A stretch of 64,000 nt of DNA from an uncultured Lentisphaerota bacterium (GTDB lineage Bacteria; Verrucomicrobiota; Kiritimatiellia; CAIQIC01), in the NCBI GenBank assembly GCA_903912445.1, contig CAIWHP010000094.1:62001-126000 (forward strand), read 5' to 3'. Position 1 is the first letter of the stretch. Every line of letters begins with the position of its first letter. The notes beneath the pieces are model-generated. The model did no database searches and had not been told where the DNA came from. It saw only the letters and a list, made by a program, of their open reading frames with translations. This document shows, piece after piece, positions 43,682-52,547 of the stretch. The translations under genes were made by a program, and so were the position numbers.

Positions 43682-45306
43682 AGCGCCCCTTTCAAGTGGA
43701 TGCGGAAGCATGCGCCGCCGCCCTCGCGCGGGAGGCAGACGAGGTCGCCGCCGAGGTCGCGCAGCAGCCGGCGCGCGATGCTCAGGCCCAGCCCGCTGCC
43801 CGGCACGCGCGCGGTCAGCGACTGGTCCAGCCGGTAAAATTTCTCGAAGATTTTCTCGCGCAGCTCCTCAGGCACGCCCGGACCGCGGTCGTTTACCTCG
43901 AGCTGCGCCCCGCTGCCGGTGGTGGCCGTCAGCACGATTTCGATCTGCTTGCCGTCGGCGGCGTATTTGAGCGCGTTGTCGAGCAGGTTGAGCACGGCCT
44001 GCTCGAGCGCGTCGCGGTCGATGCGCACGCTCAACGGCGCGCCGGGCAATTTCACGGCCAGCCGCAGGCCGGCCTCTTCGATGCGCAGGCGTTGCGCCTC
44101 CAGGAACGTGGGCAGCCAGGCGGCGAGGTCGAGCGGCTCGACCGCATAGGTGCGGCGCTGCTGCTCCAGCCGGCCGAAGTCGAGCATGTTGTTCACCAGC
44201 CGCGTCAGCCGGGCGCACTCCGTCACCATCACGTCGAGATAGTGCTGCCGCTGCTCCGGCGCGCGCACGCGGCCCTCGCGCAGCAGCTCGGCGTACATGC
44301 GCAGCGTGGTCAGCGGCGTCTTGAGCTCGTGGGAGACGTTGGCGACGAAGCTGGTCTTCTGCCGCGCCTCGCGCGCCTTGCGGCCCGCCTCCAGCAGCAG
44401 CAGCGTGCCGCCCGCGAGGATCGAGAGCAGCAACGCGCCGACGAGCAGCGTGGTGATGAGGCGGTAGCCGCCCGCGGCCGCCGCGGGCACGCCCGTGCCG
44501 AAGAACGCCACCTGCCAATGCGGCAGCGACGGGCTCAAGCTGGCGGCCACCGCAGGCGTCCGGCCTTTGCCGATATCCAGCCCGCCGGTCTGGTGCAGCA
44601 GGTTGCCCGCGCCATCGAGCAGCGCCCACGCGCGGTCTGTGCCGGCCTCGCGCGGAAAAACCTGGAGCAGCCGCGAGAGCAGTGCGGCGGTTTCCAATTC
44701 GACGCCCGCGACGCGGCCGTGCTGCTCGACCCAGCCGAGCAGGAAGAGCTGGTCGCCCTCGAACCACGGAATCCAGCCGCGCCGCACGGGCTGCGCGGAG
44801 GGCAGCGCCTTGACCTGCTGCGCGACCCGGTTGAGCTGCATGCGCGGCGAAGCCTGCGCCAGCAGCGCGGCATCCTCGCGCTCGCCGGCGCGCAGCAACG
44901 TATCCAGGCGCGCGGCGAACAGATGGCTGTAACGCAGGATGAAACGTTTCTCCTCCGCTGTTGTCGGCGCGGTGGGGCTGGGCTGCTCCAGCCGGCGCGC
45001 GGCCTGGTTCCAGATGAACGTGTTGCGGACCAGCGGATTCGCCTCGGGCCACCCGGCGAGCGCGCGCGACAGGTCGCCGGGCGGCAGCGCGGCCAGGCGG
45101 TTGAGCACTTCCTCCTGCACATCGCGCACGGCGAGCTGCAGATCGTCGGCGACAAGCTGGGCCCGGCCCTGCAGGGTGCGCCGCGCTTCGTCGGCGAGCC
45201 GCGTCTCCTCGTGGCGCAGCAGACGCAGCGAGAGCATGCCGATGGCCAGCGTCGCGCCCACGAGCAACGCAAAACCCACGCGCAGGCTGGAAGGTTTCAA
45301 GGTCAC
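43678..45306 (-). CDS. Membrane sensor histidine kinase
   Basis: 542 residues, GTG start at 45306. Helix 1 (about 10-28), a large periplasmic sensor region (30-285), helix 2 (about 285-310), then the HisKA domain with SFVANVSHELKTPLTTLR (phospho-His) and the HATPase domain with the N box LLDNALKYA, G1 NDRGPGVP, an FYRLDQS segment and G2 GSGLGLSIARRLL. The sensor region has no recognised domain. The three genes kinase, regulator and protease overlap by 4 bp each and form one operon. No obvious SD precedes the GTG, so the exact start is uncertain. Confidence 0.92.
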   Translation of the reverse strand: MTLKPSSLRVGFALLVGATLAIGMLSLRLLRHEETRLADEARRTLQGRAQLVADDLQLAVRDVQEEVLNRLAALPPGDLSRALAGWPEANPLVRNTFIWNQAARRLEQPSPTAPTTAEEKRFILRYSHLFAARLDTLLRAGEREDAALLAQASPRMQLNRVAQQVKALPSAQPVRRGWIPWFEGDQLFLLGWVEQHGRVAGVELETAALLSRLLQVFPREAGTDRAWALLDGAGNLLHQTGGLDIGKGRTPAVAASLSPSLPHWQVAFFGTGVPAAAAGGYRLITTLLVGALLLSILAGGTLLLLEAGRKAREARQKTSFVANVSHELKTPLTTLRMYAELLREGRVRAPEQRQHYLDVMVTECARLTRLVNNMLDFGRLEQQRRTYAVEPLDLAAWLPTFLEAQRLRIEEAGLRLAVKLPGAPLSVRIDRDALEQAVLNLLDNALKYAADGKQIEIVLTATTGSGAQLEVNDRGPGVPEELREKIFEKFYRLDQSLTARVPGSGLGLSIARRLLRDLGGDLVCLPREGGGACFRIHLKGAL

Positions 45307-45355
45307 GGTTTGTTCACGCCGCGGATGTTAGGGAGCTTCCACCAGGGCGGGAAGC

Positions 45356-45387
45356 AAAAAAGCGGGGCGGCACGGGCCGCCCCGCCG
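45356..45387 (-). terminator. Rho-independent terminator after the VWA gene
   Basis: Read on the minus strand, GGCGGGGCGGC / GCCGCCCCGC arms around a CCGT loop are followed directly by TTTTTT. It lies 9 bp after the stop of the VWA gene and 50 bp before the start of the kinase gene, so it separates the two transcription units. Confidence 0.88.
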
Positions 45388-45395
45388 GAGCGGAC

Positions 45396-46742
45396 TCAGC
45401 GTTTTTGCTGGTTGCGCATCTGATAGCTGTCGGTCATCAGCCCCTTGCGGGACCTGTTGTCGAGGCCCTGTGTCTCGATGGCGGCGGCGGAAGCCTCGGC
45501 CCCGGCCGTATCTTTCATGAGCTGGGCATCGTCGATGCTATAGGTCGCGGCCTGCGCGCGGACCCGCGCACCGGCAGCGCGCAGGGTGGCGGCAGCTTGC
45601 ACGCGATTCCCGCCATCGGCCTGCTGGATGGCCTTTTCCTGCGCTTCGGCGAGATCGTTGACCGCCATTTCCTTCTGCACGCTGACGTTGACCGACTTGA
45701 GCACGTCGGGCTCGTGATCGCTGTAGCGGACGCTGGCCTCGGCCTCGGCGCGCTCGCTCTGGCGGTTGAGCAGGTTCTCATAGGAGCAGCGCGCGGACGC
45801 CAGCTTGCGCACGTCGTGCGGCGTACCCGCGGGCACCTCGACCTCGACCAGCGCGTATTTGGCCTGCCCGCCGTAGAGCTGGTTCAGGCGGATCTCCACC
45901 TTGCGGTCATCGAGCCGGCCGTCGCGCCCGATGATGCGCACCGGCCGGACGCCGTCGGTGAACTCGATCTCCAGGCGCACGTCGCGGGCGAAGACGCTCA
46001 GCACGTCGCCCAGTTCCTGCGCGAAGATGCGCGGCAGGTCGCGGCTGGACTCGACGAAGTAGGTGTTGCCGTCGCTGTTCTGCGCCAGCTTCGTCATCAG
46101 GTCCTCGTTATAGTCCGCGCCCACGCCGATGGTGGTGACGGCGATGCGCTCTTTCATCAGCGCCGCGCCGAGGCGGCCGAGATCCTCCGGCTGGCTCGGC
46201 CCGACGTTGGCCTGGCCGTCGGAGAGCAGCAGGATGCGGCTGACGTGGCGGCCCTCAAGGTGCTTGCGCACTTCCGCCGCGCCCTGGCTGACACCGCCGA
46301 ACAGGGCCGTGTTGCCGCGCGAGCGGATGGAATGGATGCGCGACTCGATCCATTCCGTGTTGCCCGCGCTCTGCGGCGGGATGAGGGTCTCGACCTCGTG
46401 GTCGAACATCACCAGCGAGAACACATCGCGTTCGCCCAGCTTGCGGAGCGCCGCAATCGCCGCTTCTTTGGCCTTTTCCAGCTTGCCGCCGCTGCCCATC
46501 GAGCCGGAGCGGTCGAGCACGATCGCCAGGTTGACCGGCGGCCGTTCGGCCTGCTCGCGCACCAGCGGCGCGTCGAGCGACACCCTGACCACGGCCCGCT
46601 GGCTCGCGCCCGCGGGCAATACGCCACGGTCCAACTCCACCTTGCACGTCACCTTTTCCACCCGGCTGGCCGCCGCGCGTGGCGCGGGGCCGAGGGCCGC
46701 CACGAGCGCGAGCCCCATCAGCATCCACAATTTCGTCTTCAT
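45396..46742 (-). CDS. Exported von Willebrand factor A-domain protein
   Basis: 448 residues from ATG 46742 (SD GAGGA). Sec signal (cleavage near AAA-SR). The VWA domain has the full MIDAS: DRSGSMGSGG (residues about 76-85), the Thr in SRGNTALFGG and the Asp in LLLSDGQANVGP. Then a beta-rich domain (about 250-330) and a helical C-terminus (about 340-440). The layout is like the YfbK/VIT-less exported VWA proteins of Gram-negative bacteria. Probably a metal-dependent adhesion or protein-assembly factor. Single-gene unit closed by a strong terminator. Confidence 0.85.
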   Translation of the reverse strand: MKTKLWMLMGLALVAALGPAPRAAASRVEKVTCKVELDRGVLPAGASQRAVVRVSLDAPLVREQAERPPVNLAIVLDRSGSMGSGGKLEKAKEAAIAALRKLGERDVFSLVMFDHEVETLIPPQSAGNTEWIESRIHSIRSRGNTALFGGVSQGAAEVRKHLEGRHVSRILLLSDGQANVGPSQPEDLGRLGAALMKERIAVTTIGVGADYNEDLMTKLAQNSDGNTYFVESSRDLPRIFAQELGDVLSVFARDVRLEIEFTDGVRPVRIIGRDGRLDDRKVEIRLNQLYGGQAKYALVEVEVPAGTPHDVRKLASARCSYENLLNRQSERAEAEASVRYSDHEPDVLKSVNVSVQKEMAVNDLAEAQEKAIQQADGGNRVQAAATLRAAGARVRAQAATYSIDDAQLMKDTAGAEASAAAIETQGLDNRSRKGLMTDSYQMRNQQKR

Positions 46743-46987
46743 ATCCGTTTCCTCGCTTCGCATTTTTCGCAACCGCAGGCGCACACGCGCCCTTCATTTC
46801 GCGGCGCCATTCCAGCAAAAGGCGCGGGAAAGGTCGTCACGCCGGGGCAAAAGGATTGTAAAAGATTTGTCAAAATTCGGCGCGAGCCGGGCGCGCAGCA
46901 GCCCGCCGCTGCTCCCATTCAACCCAACGCGGCCCTGCGGCCAAGCTCCATCTTCCGTCGCCCTTCGAACCTCCCGCGTTTCGCGCA

Positions 46988-47070
46988 CCCCTCCAAGGAG
47001 AGGCCCCCTAAAGGGGTGTTTACGAGTTCCCCTCCCCGGGAGGGGTGGTCCCGCCATGACGGGACCGGGG
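46988..47070. repeat. Intergenic repeat with nested hairpins
   Basis: The 380-bp gap 46743-47122 has no gene. It contains hairpins CCCCTCC/GGAGGGG (47029-47045) and GGTCCCG/CGGGACC (47047-47066) in a GGGGTGG...CGGGGTAGG context, a type of GC-rich intergenic repeat I recall from many environmental genomes. At 46853-46875 an AT-rich patch on the minus strand (TTTTGACAAATC) may belong to the VWA promoter, but no proper -10 fits. Confidence 0.5.
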
Positions 47071-47122
47071 TAGGTTTGTACCCGCCTCGGTCACAGGGCG
47101 TGGATGTGATTTAGGCGGGACG

Positions 47123-47854
47123 TCATGGTTTGGAAAACGCGGGCTGGACGCTTGCGCCGAATACAGTTTCTGGTGGCGCGGCCGCCGCCTGCCTGGCTGC
47201 ATGGCCGATCCGGTCCAGCAGCTTGCGGATGTCCTTTTTCTTGATCGGATCGGCGGGCTGGCCGGCCCGCTCGGGAAAGGCCAGCGCCAGCTGCAACTCC
47301 GCGCGTGCCTGGGGCAGGCGCTTTTTCGCCAGCAGGTATTCGCCGTAGCGATAATGCGAATCCAAGTGGGAGGCCACCTCCAAGGCCTTGGCAAAATACA
47401 TTTCCGCCTGTTGGTCACTGCGGAATCCCAGCGGCCAGCGGGGCACTTGATAGTACAACATGGCCAGCGTGAGATAGGCCGCGCCATCATTGGCCTTGGG
47501 GTCCAGCGTGAGCGAGGCCTCCAGCAGCCGTCTGGCTTGGAAGACATTCGGCAGGGCCTTCAAGCCCGCATATTTGGTTTGCAGCAAAAGTGCAATCCCC
47601 TTCCAGACCAACGGCTCGGCTCGCTTGGGATAGGCTTGCACCAGGGCGTCGGCCTTTTCGACCAGTCGCGCATACGCCTTGACCTTGTCGCCCGGCTGGT
47701 GCTCGATCGCGGTCACCTGATATTGGATTTCCGCAAGGGCTTTATCCAGGACGCTGGTTTCTTCAGCCGCCGCCCCGGGAGCATTCAAAAGGGCAAGGAT
47801 GCCGCCGAGCATGATGGACATGACCCGGCGGGCAAGACTGGCGCCAAGCTTCAT
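47123..47854 (-). CDS. Exported helical-repeat (TPR-like) protein
   Basis: 243 residues from ATG 47854 (SD AAAGGA). Sec signal ending near GAAA-EE. The mature protein is helical with TPR-like pairs: LVEKADALVQAYPKRAEPLVWKGIALLLQ, RRLLEASLTLDPKANDGAAYLTLAMLYY and AEMYFAKALEVASHLDSHYRYGEYLLA each show the W/L/G/Y-A-F-A-P spacing in part. Likely a periplasmic scaffold. No enzyme motif. The C-terminal 40 residues are low-complexity. Confidence 0.65.
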   Translation of the reverse strand: MKLGASLARRVMSIMLGGILALLNAPGAAAEETSVLDKALAEIQYQVTAIEHQPGDKVKAYARLVEKADALVQAYPKRAEPLVWKGIALLLQTKYAGLKALPNVFQARRLLEASLTLDPKANDGAAYLTLAMLYYQVPRWPLGFRSDQQAEMYFAKALEVASHLDSHYRYGEYLLAKKRLPQARAELQLALAFPERAGQPADPIKKKDIRKLLDRIGHAARQAAAAPPETVFGASVQPAFSKP

Positions 47855-48124
47855 GTAAGTTCCTTTGCCATGAAAGCAGCAACACTCTTTTGGAGGAAAG
47901 ACTTCCACGCAACCCTCCCGCTACAGCCAGTATTCAGCGGCCCGATGCTACACAGGCTGATCGACTTCCGGCTGGCGTGGCGCGAGTGTAAGCCGTTGGG
48001 TTTGTTCGCTCCAGCTTTTTGCCTCCCCCTTGTAGGTCATGGAAGCAGGTCGCTTGGCCGGCCCGCTGATCCTGCCACAAAACGTCCTGCGAAAGGGTCC
48101 AGCCCCAAGGAAGTTCGTGGTTGG

Positions 48125-48172
48125 TTTCCAAGGTTTGGAAACAACAGCCCGCCGTTTTCCAATTCTTGGAAA
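48125..48172. repeat. Tandem perfect dyad pair upstream of the STM3941-like gene
   Basis: TTTCCAA-GGT-TTGGAAA (48125-48141) and TTTCCAA-TTC-TTGGAAA (48156-48172), both perfect, centres 31 bp apart. They lie in the 432-bp gap 47855-48286, which has no gene. Confidence 0.88.
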
Positions 48173-48201
48173 CAAGCCCCGGCGGACCGCGCCCTGCGCT
48201 C

Positions 48202-48230
48202 TTGTCGTGCCCCGCCCAGTCTCTTACTAT
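48202..48230 (+). promoter_or_regulatory. Promoter of the STM3941-like gene
   Basis: TTGTCG (48202-48207), 17-nt spacer, TACTAT (48225-48230), 57 nt before the ATG at 48287. Here the dyads lie just upstream of the -35 instead of overlapping it. Confidence 0.5.
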
Positions 48231-48286
48231 CGCCGTTGATGATTCAGTTGTATGGGGACAGTTAAGCGATTTAGAAGGAGCAAGCC

Positions 48287-48838
48287 ATGACAGCCAATGA
48301 CGAAAAGGTCATCGAACTCAGCAGGTTCAAGATCGTCCTCCTGATCGTGGGGGCGCTGGCCTTTGTGGCCTTGGGCGCCTGGCTCTATCTGCTCGATGAC
48401 GCCATCATCCGAACCTGGAGCCACCGCTACAACAATCCTGTCTTCGTGCATCGCAGCGGGCTGCTGGCGATGGTGTTCTTTGGCCTGTGCGCGGCGGCGG
48501 GTTGCCGGAAAATGTTCGACACCCGGCCGGGGCTGGTTTTCTCCAAGGAAGGCTTGCTCGACAATGCGAGCAGCGTCGCCGCCGGGCTGGTGCCGTGGGC
48601 CGAGATCACCGGCGCGGAGGTGCTCAAGATCCAAAGCACGCGCTTTCTGGTGGTGCAGGTGGTGAATCCGCAAAAGTATCTCGACCGCGGCGGGCCCCTG
48701 CGGCGCGCGCTCAACCGGGCCAACTTCAGCCAGTACGGCAGCCCGGTGCAGATCCCGTCAACCGCCCTGAAAATCAACTTCGATGAGCTGCTCAAGCTCT
48801 TCAGCGAATACGTGACCCGGTACGGCCACAAGGCCTAG
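48287..48838 (+). CDS. STM3941-like membrane-associated protein
   Basis: 183 residues. The opening EKVIELSRFKIVLLIVGALA followed by FVALGAWLYL, a second hydrophobic helix (about 58-75) and the PWAEITGAEVLKIQSTRFLVVQVVNP segment match the STM3941 group of hypothetical proteins (two helices then a PH-like cytoplasmic domain). Function unknown. SD AGAAGGAG. Its stop codon overlaps the stop of the convergent HzsA-like gene in the shared tetramer CTAG (48835-48838). Confidence 0.7.
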   Translation: MTANDEKVIELSRFKIVLLIVGALAFVALGAWLYLLDDAIIRTWSHRYNNPVFVHRSGLLAMVFFGLCAAAGCRKMFDTRPGLVFSKEGLLDNASSVAAGLVPWAEITGAEVLKIQSTRFLVVQVVNPQKYLDRGGPLRRALNRANFSQYGSPVQIPSTALKINFDELLKLFSEYVTRYGHKA

Positions 48839-51315
48839 TGCAGAATCGCCTGCGCGACTTCGCCGCGGAGCTGGGCCTCGCCGGGCTCCTTCTCGAACAC
48901 GCCGTAGAAGAGGCCGACGCAGTCCTGCCAGAGCGTCAGCCGGTGGAAATCCTCCGGCGAGAGCTTCACGTCGTGGTGGCCCTTCTCCAGCATCGCGATC
49001 AGCGGCGCGGCGTGCGCGCCGAATTTTCCGGGGATCGTGCGGTAGCCGTCGCCGTAGCTGAAGAAGGAATACTTCTGGAGCGCGTTATAGGAGGCGTAGA
49101 AATGGTTCTGGATCGGCTCGCGCTTGAGGTTCGGCGCCTTGCCGGGATTTTTGTCGTGGCAGGCGACGCAGTTGCGTTCGAGCACGGGCTGGACAAGGCG
49201 CGGGTAGCTGTAGGGATGGGAGCCTTCGACATCCGGCTGCGGCACCGAGGGTGCGCGGCGCAGCGCGAGCGGCGCGGCCGCCGGCGCGGTCGCAATCTGG
49301 TGCTTGGGCTCATGGCAGCCGGCGCAGACGAGCTTCTCGCCGCTGCGGACCGCGGTGCCGGAGCGCATGGACTGCACGGCCATGCCGCGCTCGTCCACAA
49401 GCTGGAAGAACAGCTCGCGGTTGGCTGGCACCTTGAAGTAGACGCTGCCATCGCTCTCGATCGGCACAGTGCCCAGCACCCAGCGCGCGTTCACGATGGA
49501 GTCCCGGGCTTCGGCCATGCGTTGGCCGGTCTGGTGCGGCGAGAGGCTGGGCGCGGAAGGCACCGAGCAGGGCAACACCTGCAGAATACGCAGCGCGGCG
49601 ACTTTCGTGCCCGCCGGCAGCGGCCGGAGCGTGTTGTAGATGTTGACCACCGCCATCGTGCCTTCGCCCACGTCGCCGGGCTTGAGGGGCTTGGTCTCCG
49701 CGAGCGTGGTCGGCGTGCGCTGCACAGGCTGCTTCGCGGTCGGGCGCAGCGGGATCGGGCTGGAGCAGCCGATCTCGCCGTCGCGGTAGAGCAGCTCCTT
49801 GTTGCCAAAGGCGTCCACGAGATAGATGCCGTAGTCGCCATTCGCGTGGCGGGGCTTCACGGCGCCGGCCATCGCGGCATCGTAGACACACAGGAAATAA
49901 TTTTCGCCGAGCGGCCACGGCGTGCCGTAGGCCTGCGCCCCGCCCTGGCTCTCCGGGAAACCCACGTCCGGCGTGAGCCGCCGGACCGGGCCCATCGCGT
50001 CGTCGTCGGCGACGCGCGGATCGATCAGCACGAGCGAGCCGAACGCCTGCCCGTGGTGCGGCGCGGCGGTGGCGATAAATTTGGGCGAGCCGGGGACCGG
50101 ACGCACGCCGAGCTCCATGTCCGCCCGCAGGTTGCGCGGCGCAAAGTTGCCGTGCAGCGCGCGCGGGTCGGTGCCGTCGAGCCGGGTGATCCAGGGCACA
50201 TGTGCGATGCAGCCGTGGCGGTCCACGTAGTCCCAACGCGTCCAGATGATGCGGCCGTCGTGCGTCACGCTCGGCCCCCACTCGTTGCTGTCGTGGATGC
50301 TGAGGAGGTTGATGCCGCTGCCGTCGGGCGCCAGGTCGTAGAGGTTGTAGAGCGGGCACGCGCGGCCGCAGCGCAGATATCCGCCGCGCCGCTCGCTGAT
50401 GAACGCGACGCGGCCGTTCGGCAGCCAACACGGGTCGAATTCGTTCCACGTGCCGTCGGTGACCTGCCGCAGGTCGCTGCCGTCGGTGTTGACCTTGAAG
50501 AGGTGGTAGCAGCGGCCCTCGGCCCAGTGGCCGCGCGTGGGATCCTCGTGCATCTTCTGGTCGCGATCGCCGCGGCACTCGCAGTAGGCAAACCAGATTT
50601 CCTTCGCGTCGTAGGAAAGCGCGGGCGAGAGGAACGCGCCGCCCTGCGTCTCGTCGCCGGAAAGCAGCTTCACGCCATCCCAGCTCAACTTGGCGCTGCC
50701 GCCGTTGCCGCCGAACAGCTTCTGGCCCTTGAGCCGGCCGTTCGCCACCGTGGCGCCCGCGAGCACGTCGCGCACCTCCGGCTGCCCGCCGAACGGGTTC
50801 TGCAGGATGAACACGCCGCCGCCCGGCCGCGCGGTGATGCCATAGAACTGGTCGCACATGTGGTTGTAGATGGAGCGGTGCCGTTTGACGAACAGCAGCT
50901 GGTCGAAATCCAGCAACGGATTGGCGAACGCGATCTGGCGGCGGAGCTGGCAGGCCTGGTCGAAGAGCGTGCGGCGCGCCAAGGCATCGCCGGGCGCGCT
51001 GAGTGCGGCATTCTTTTGCAGCGCGGCGAGTTGCCGGCCCAGCTCCGCCAGCTTCGGCGTCGGCCCGCTGTGCTGCAGGTCGGCCAGCAGCGCGGCCGTG
51101 CGCCGCAAAACGATGTCGGCCGGGTCACGGTCGCTCTCGAGGAGCAGCGCCTCCGGCCGGAACGTCTCGCCCGCGACCTTGGCGAAGGCCGGGCGCGAGG
51201 CCAGGTCGTGCTGGAGCGCCGCAAACTGCTGCTCCGTCTCGCCCTCCAGCGCACCCGTCACGGCCGCCGCCGCACACGCCAGCCCGCAAAACATGCCGCC
51301 AAACAGGATTTTCAT
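48835..51315 (-). CDS. Exported HzsA-related protein: beta-propeller plus cytochrome c motifs
   Basis: 826 residues from ATG 51315. Sec signal (about 1-20). A large TolB/PD40-like propeller region (about 180-560) includes FKVNTDGSDLRQVTDGTWNE followed by FDPCWLPNGRVAFISERRGG. The C-terminal third has two haem-c sites, CAGCH (about residue 655) and CVACH (about 705), the second in a PRLVQPVLERNCVACHDKNP context typical of planctomycete-type cytochromes. This combination resembles the hydrazine-synthase-alpha-related family that is widespread in PVC bacteria without anammox. It probably binds or transfers electrons in the periplasm; hydrazine synthesis is not implied. Confidence 0.72.
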   Translation of the reverse strand: MKILFGGMFCGLACAAAAVTGALEGETEQQFAALQHDLASRPAFAKVAGETFRPEALLLESDRDPADIVLRRTAALLADLQHSGPTPKLAELGRQLAALQKNAALSAPGDALARRTLFDQACQLRRQIAFANPLLDFDQLLFVKRHRSIYNHMCDQFYGITARPGGGVFILQNPFGGQPEVRDVLAGATVANGRLKGQKLFGGNGGSAKLSWDGVKLLSGDETQGGAFLSPALSYDAKEIWFAYCECRGDRDQKMHEDPTRGHWAEGRCYHLFKVNTDGSDLRQVTDGTWNEFDPCWLPNGRVAFISERRGGYLRCGRACPLYNLYDLAPDGSGINLLSIHDSNEWGPSVTHDGRIIWTRWDYVDRHGCIAHVPWITRLDGTDPRALHGNFAPRNLRADMELGVRPVPGSPKFIATAAPHHGQAFGSLVLIDPRVADDDAMGPVRRLTPDVGFPESQGGAQAYGTPWPLGENYFLCVYDAAMAGAVKPRHANGDYGIYLVDAFGNKELLYRDGEIGCSSPIPLRPTAKQPVQRTPTTLAETKPLKPGDVGEGTMAVVNIYNTLRPLPAGTKVAALRILQVLPCSVPSAPSLSPHQTGQRMAEARDSIVNARWVLGTVPIESDGSVYFKVPANRELFFQLVDERGMAVQSMRSGTAVRSGEKLVCAGCHEPKHQIATAPAAAPLALRRAPSVPQPDVEGSHPYSYPRLVQPVLERNCVACHDKNPGKAPNLKREPIQNHFYASYNALQKYSFFSYGDGYRTIPGKFGAHAAPLIAMLEKGHHDVKLSPEDFHRLTLWQDCVGLFYGVFEKEPGEAQLRGEVAQAILH

Positions 51316-51361
51316 ATCAGCCTCGCCACCGTCACGGGAACAACGCCCCGCCGCACCGATT

Positions 51362-51390
51362 ATTTTAGCAGCGTCGCGGCCGACTGGCCA
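51362..51390 (-). promoter_or_regulatory. Promoter of the HzsA-like gene
   Basis: On the minus strand, TGGCCA (51385-51390), 17-nt spacer, TAAAAT (51362-51367), about 46 nt before the ATG at 51315. Confidence 0.45.
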
Positions 51391-51439
51391 CCTCACAAAC
51401 GCTATGACCAGGCAAGCCGTGTGACCAAACGGCAACCCG

Positions 51440-51480
51440 TTGCATTTTGGACACGACTAAAATGCAATTGCCTGCATTTT
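51440..51480. repeat. TGCATTTT inverted/direct repeats in the divergent spacer
   Basis: TTGCATTTT (51440-51448) pairs with AAAATGCAA (51459-51467) over a 10-nt loop, and TGCATTTT recurs at 51473-51480. Lying between divergent genes, these could be operator half-sites or a hairpin. Confidence 0.5.
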
Positions 51481-51522
51481 GGTCAGGTGACAATGCGGCA
51501 TTGTTCCGATGCGTGAGCTAAT

Positions 51523-51570
51523 TTTCCAAGGATTGGGAAAGTGGCGCCTCTAGTTTCCAAGCCGTGGAAA
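51523..51570. repeat. Tandem dyad pair upstream of the AbiU2-like gene
   Basis: TTTCCAA-GGA-TTGGGAA (51523-51540) and TTTCCAA-GCC-GTGGAAA (51554-51570), centres 31 bp apart, one change in each right arm. Confidence 0.8.
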
Positions 51571-51573
51571 GAC

Positions 51574-51601
51574 TTGCCATTCTCCGCTGGCGCTCTACCA
51601 T
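51574..51601 (+). promoter_or_regulatory. Promoter of the AbiU2-like gene
   Basis: TTGCCA (51574-51579), 16-nt spacer, TACCAT (51596-51601), directly after the second dyad and 85 nt before the ATG. The 21-bp segment 51563-51583 containing the -35 recurs exactly at 52548-52568. Confidence 0.55.
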
Positions 51602-51686
51602 GCTGGCTCATGTTTTTGGGACAGATAATGATTGTAGACTGCCGGACGGCACTTTGTCCCGATAAACAGACAGATAGAGGAGAGAG

Positions 51687-52367
51687 ATGACTCCCGAACA
51701 AGACCAATGTACTTGTCAGACGACCGAGACAATTGCAGAGCATCTGGTCTACGCTTGGAACTACTGTGCTACGCTGCGTGCTTTGCAGCGTCATGCTCGC
51801 GAATACCCTAAAATTCTGGATGCCCATGGACATTTCATTTCGACTATCTATTTTGCATTGTGGGATGCGCTCTTTTTGAAGCTTGCCCATTGTTCTGATA
51901 AGCGGAAGGAAGCTACTGGTTTACCTAAGCTGTTTAAGCAACTTCGAGCCTATTTACCAGAGGGCCATCAACTTCGGCGACGCGTTGACGAAGAGGAACG
52001 AAATCTCTCTAGTCTTCAAGCCCAAGCGAAAGTCGAGAATTGGAGAAACCAAGTCGTCGCACACTACACGATATCGAACAAATTCAGTGACTTTTATAAG
52101 AAGAATGTCTGCTCACTGGATGAGATTGAGGCCCTGATTCGAAGCCTTAATAATATACTCCACGTGTTCAGCGCAGAGCTATGGGAGCAAGGGTTCTGCG
52201 TCGAGGATCTGGGACCGCCTGCACACCAAGGAATTGATCGCCTTGTACAAATGATGAAAAGGGAAGCTGAAAATCCGGCCGCAGCTCAGCTCGCTGCGCG
52301 CGCCGTTGAACTGGGGGTGTTTCAAGTCTTGCGCAGCCGGTTGCGAAAATTTTGGGATGAGGGCTGA
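51687..52367 (+). CDS. AbiU2/HEPN-like protein
   Basis: 226 residues with an excellent SD (GAGGAGAG). Entirely helical and soluble. The segment ISTIYFALWDALFLKLAHCS followed by DKRKEATGLPKLFKQL and WRNQVVAHYTIS follows the pattern of the AbiU2-type HEPN domain, with R120-x5-H126 as the putative ribonuclease motif. HEPN proteins are common toxins or antiphage effectors. No obvious antitoxin partner is adjacent. The gene is noticeably more AT-rich than the flanking chromosome, as is the following gene, suggesting acquisition. Confidence 0.65.
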   Translation: MTPEQDQCTCQTTETIAEHLVYAWNYCATLRALQRHAREYPKILDAHGHFISTIYFALWDALFLKLAHCSDKRKEATGLPKLFKQLRAYLPEGHQLRRRVDEEERNLSSLQAQAKVENWRNQVVAHYTISNKFSDFYKKNVCSLDEIEALIRSLNNILHVFSAELWEQGFCVEDLGPPAHQGIDRLVQMMKREAENPAAAQLAARAVELGVFQVLRSRLRKFWDEG

Positions 52368-52547
52368 ATCCCATGCGACAATTTGACTCCACCGAATTCG
52401 GCGCAGTACAAGTTCCGTTTTTTCCCTCCCCATGTGTGTCCCGCTTTCAACCACGAATCCACTGCCTTGAGTTCATCGGTGTGGGCTTCCCGAATCCGCG
52501 CCGTTACTTACTTTCACGAAAGCTCGTCGGATGGGCGAATAATTAAT

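Noticed and set aside
48838-51516. Very long open frame (892 codons) on the plus strand opposite the HzsA-like gene
   Set aside because: It is a GC-rich antisense shadow: composition is Arg/Ala/Gly/His-biased with no motif, while the minus strand carries signal peptide, propeller and haem motifs. The same applies to long plus-strand frames opposite 4202-6166, 43678-45306, 45396-46742 and 62031-63626.
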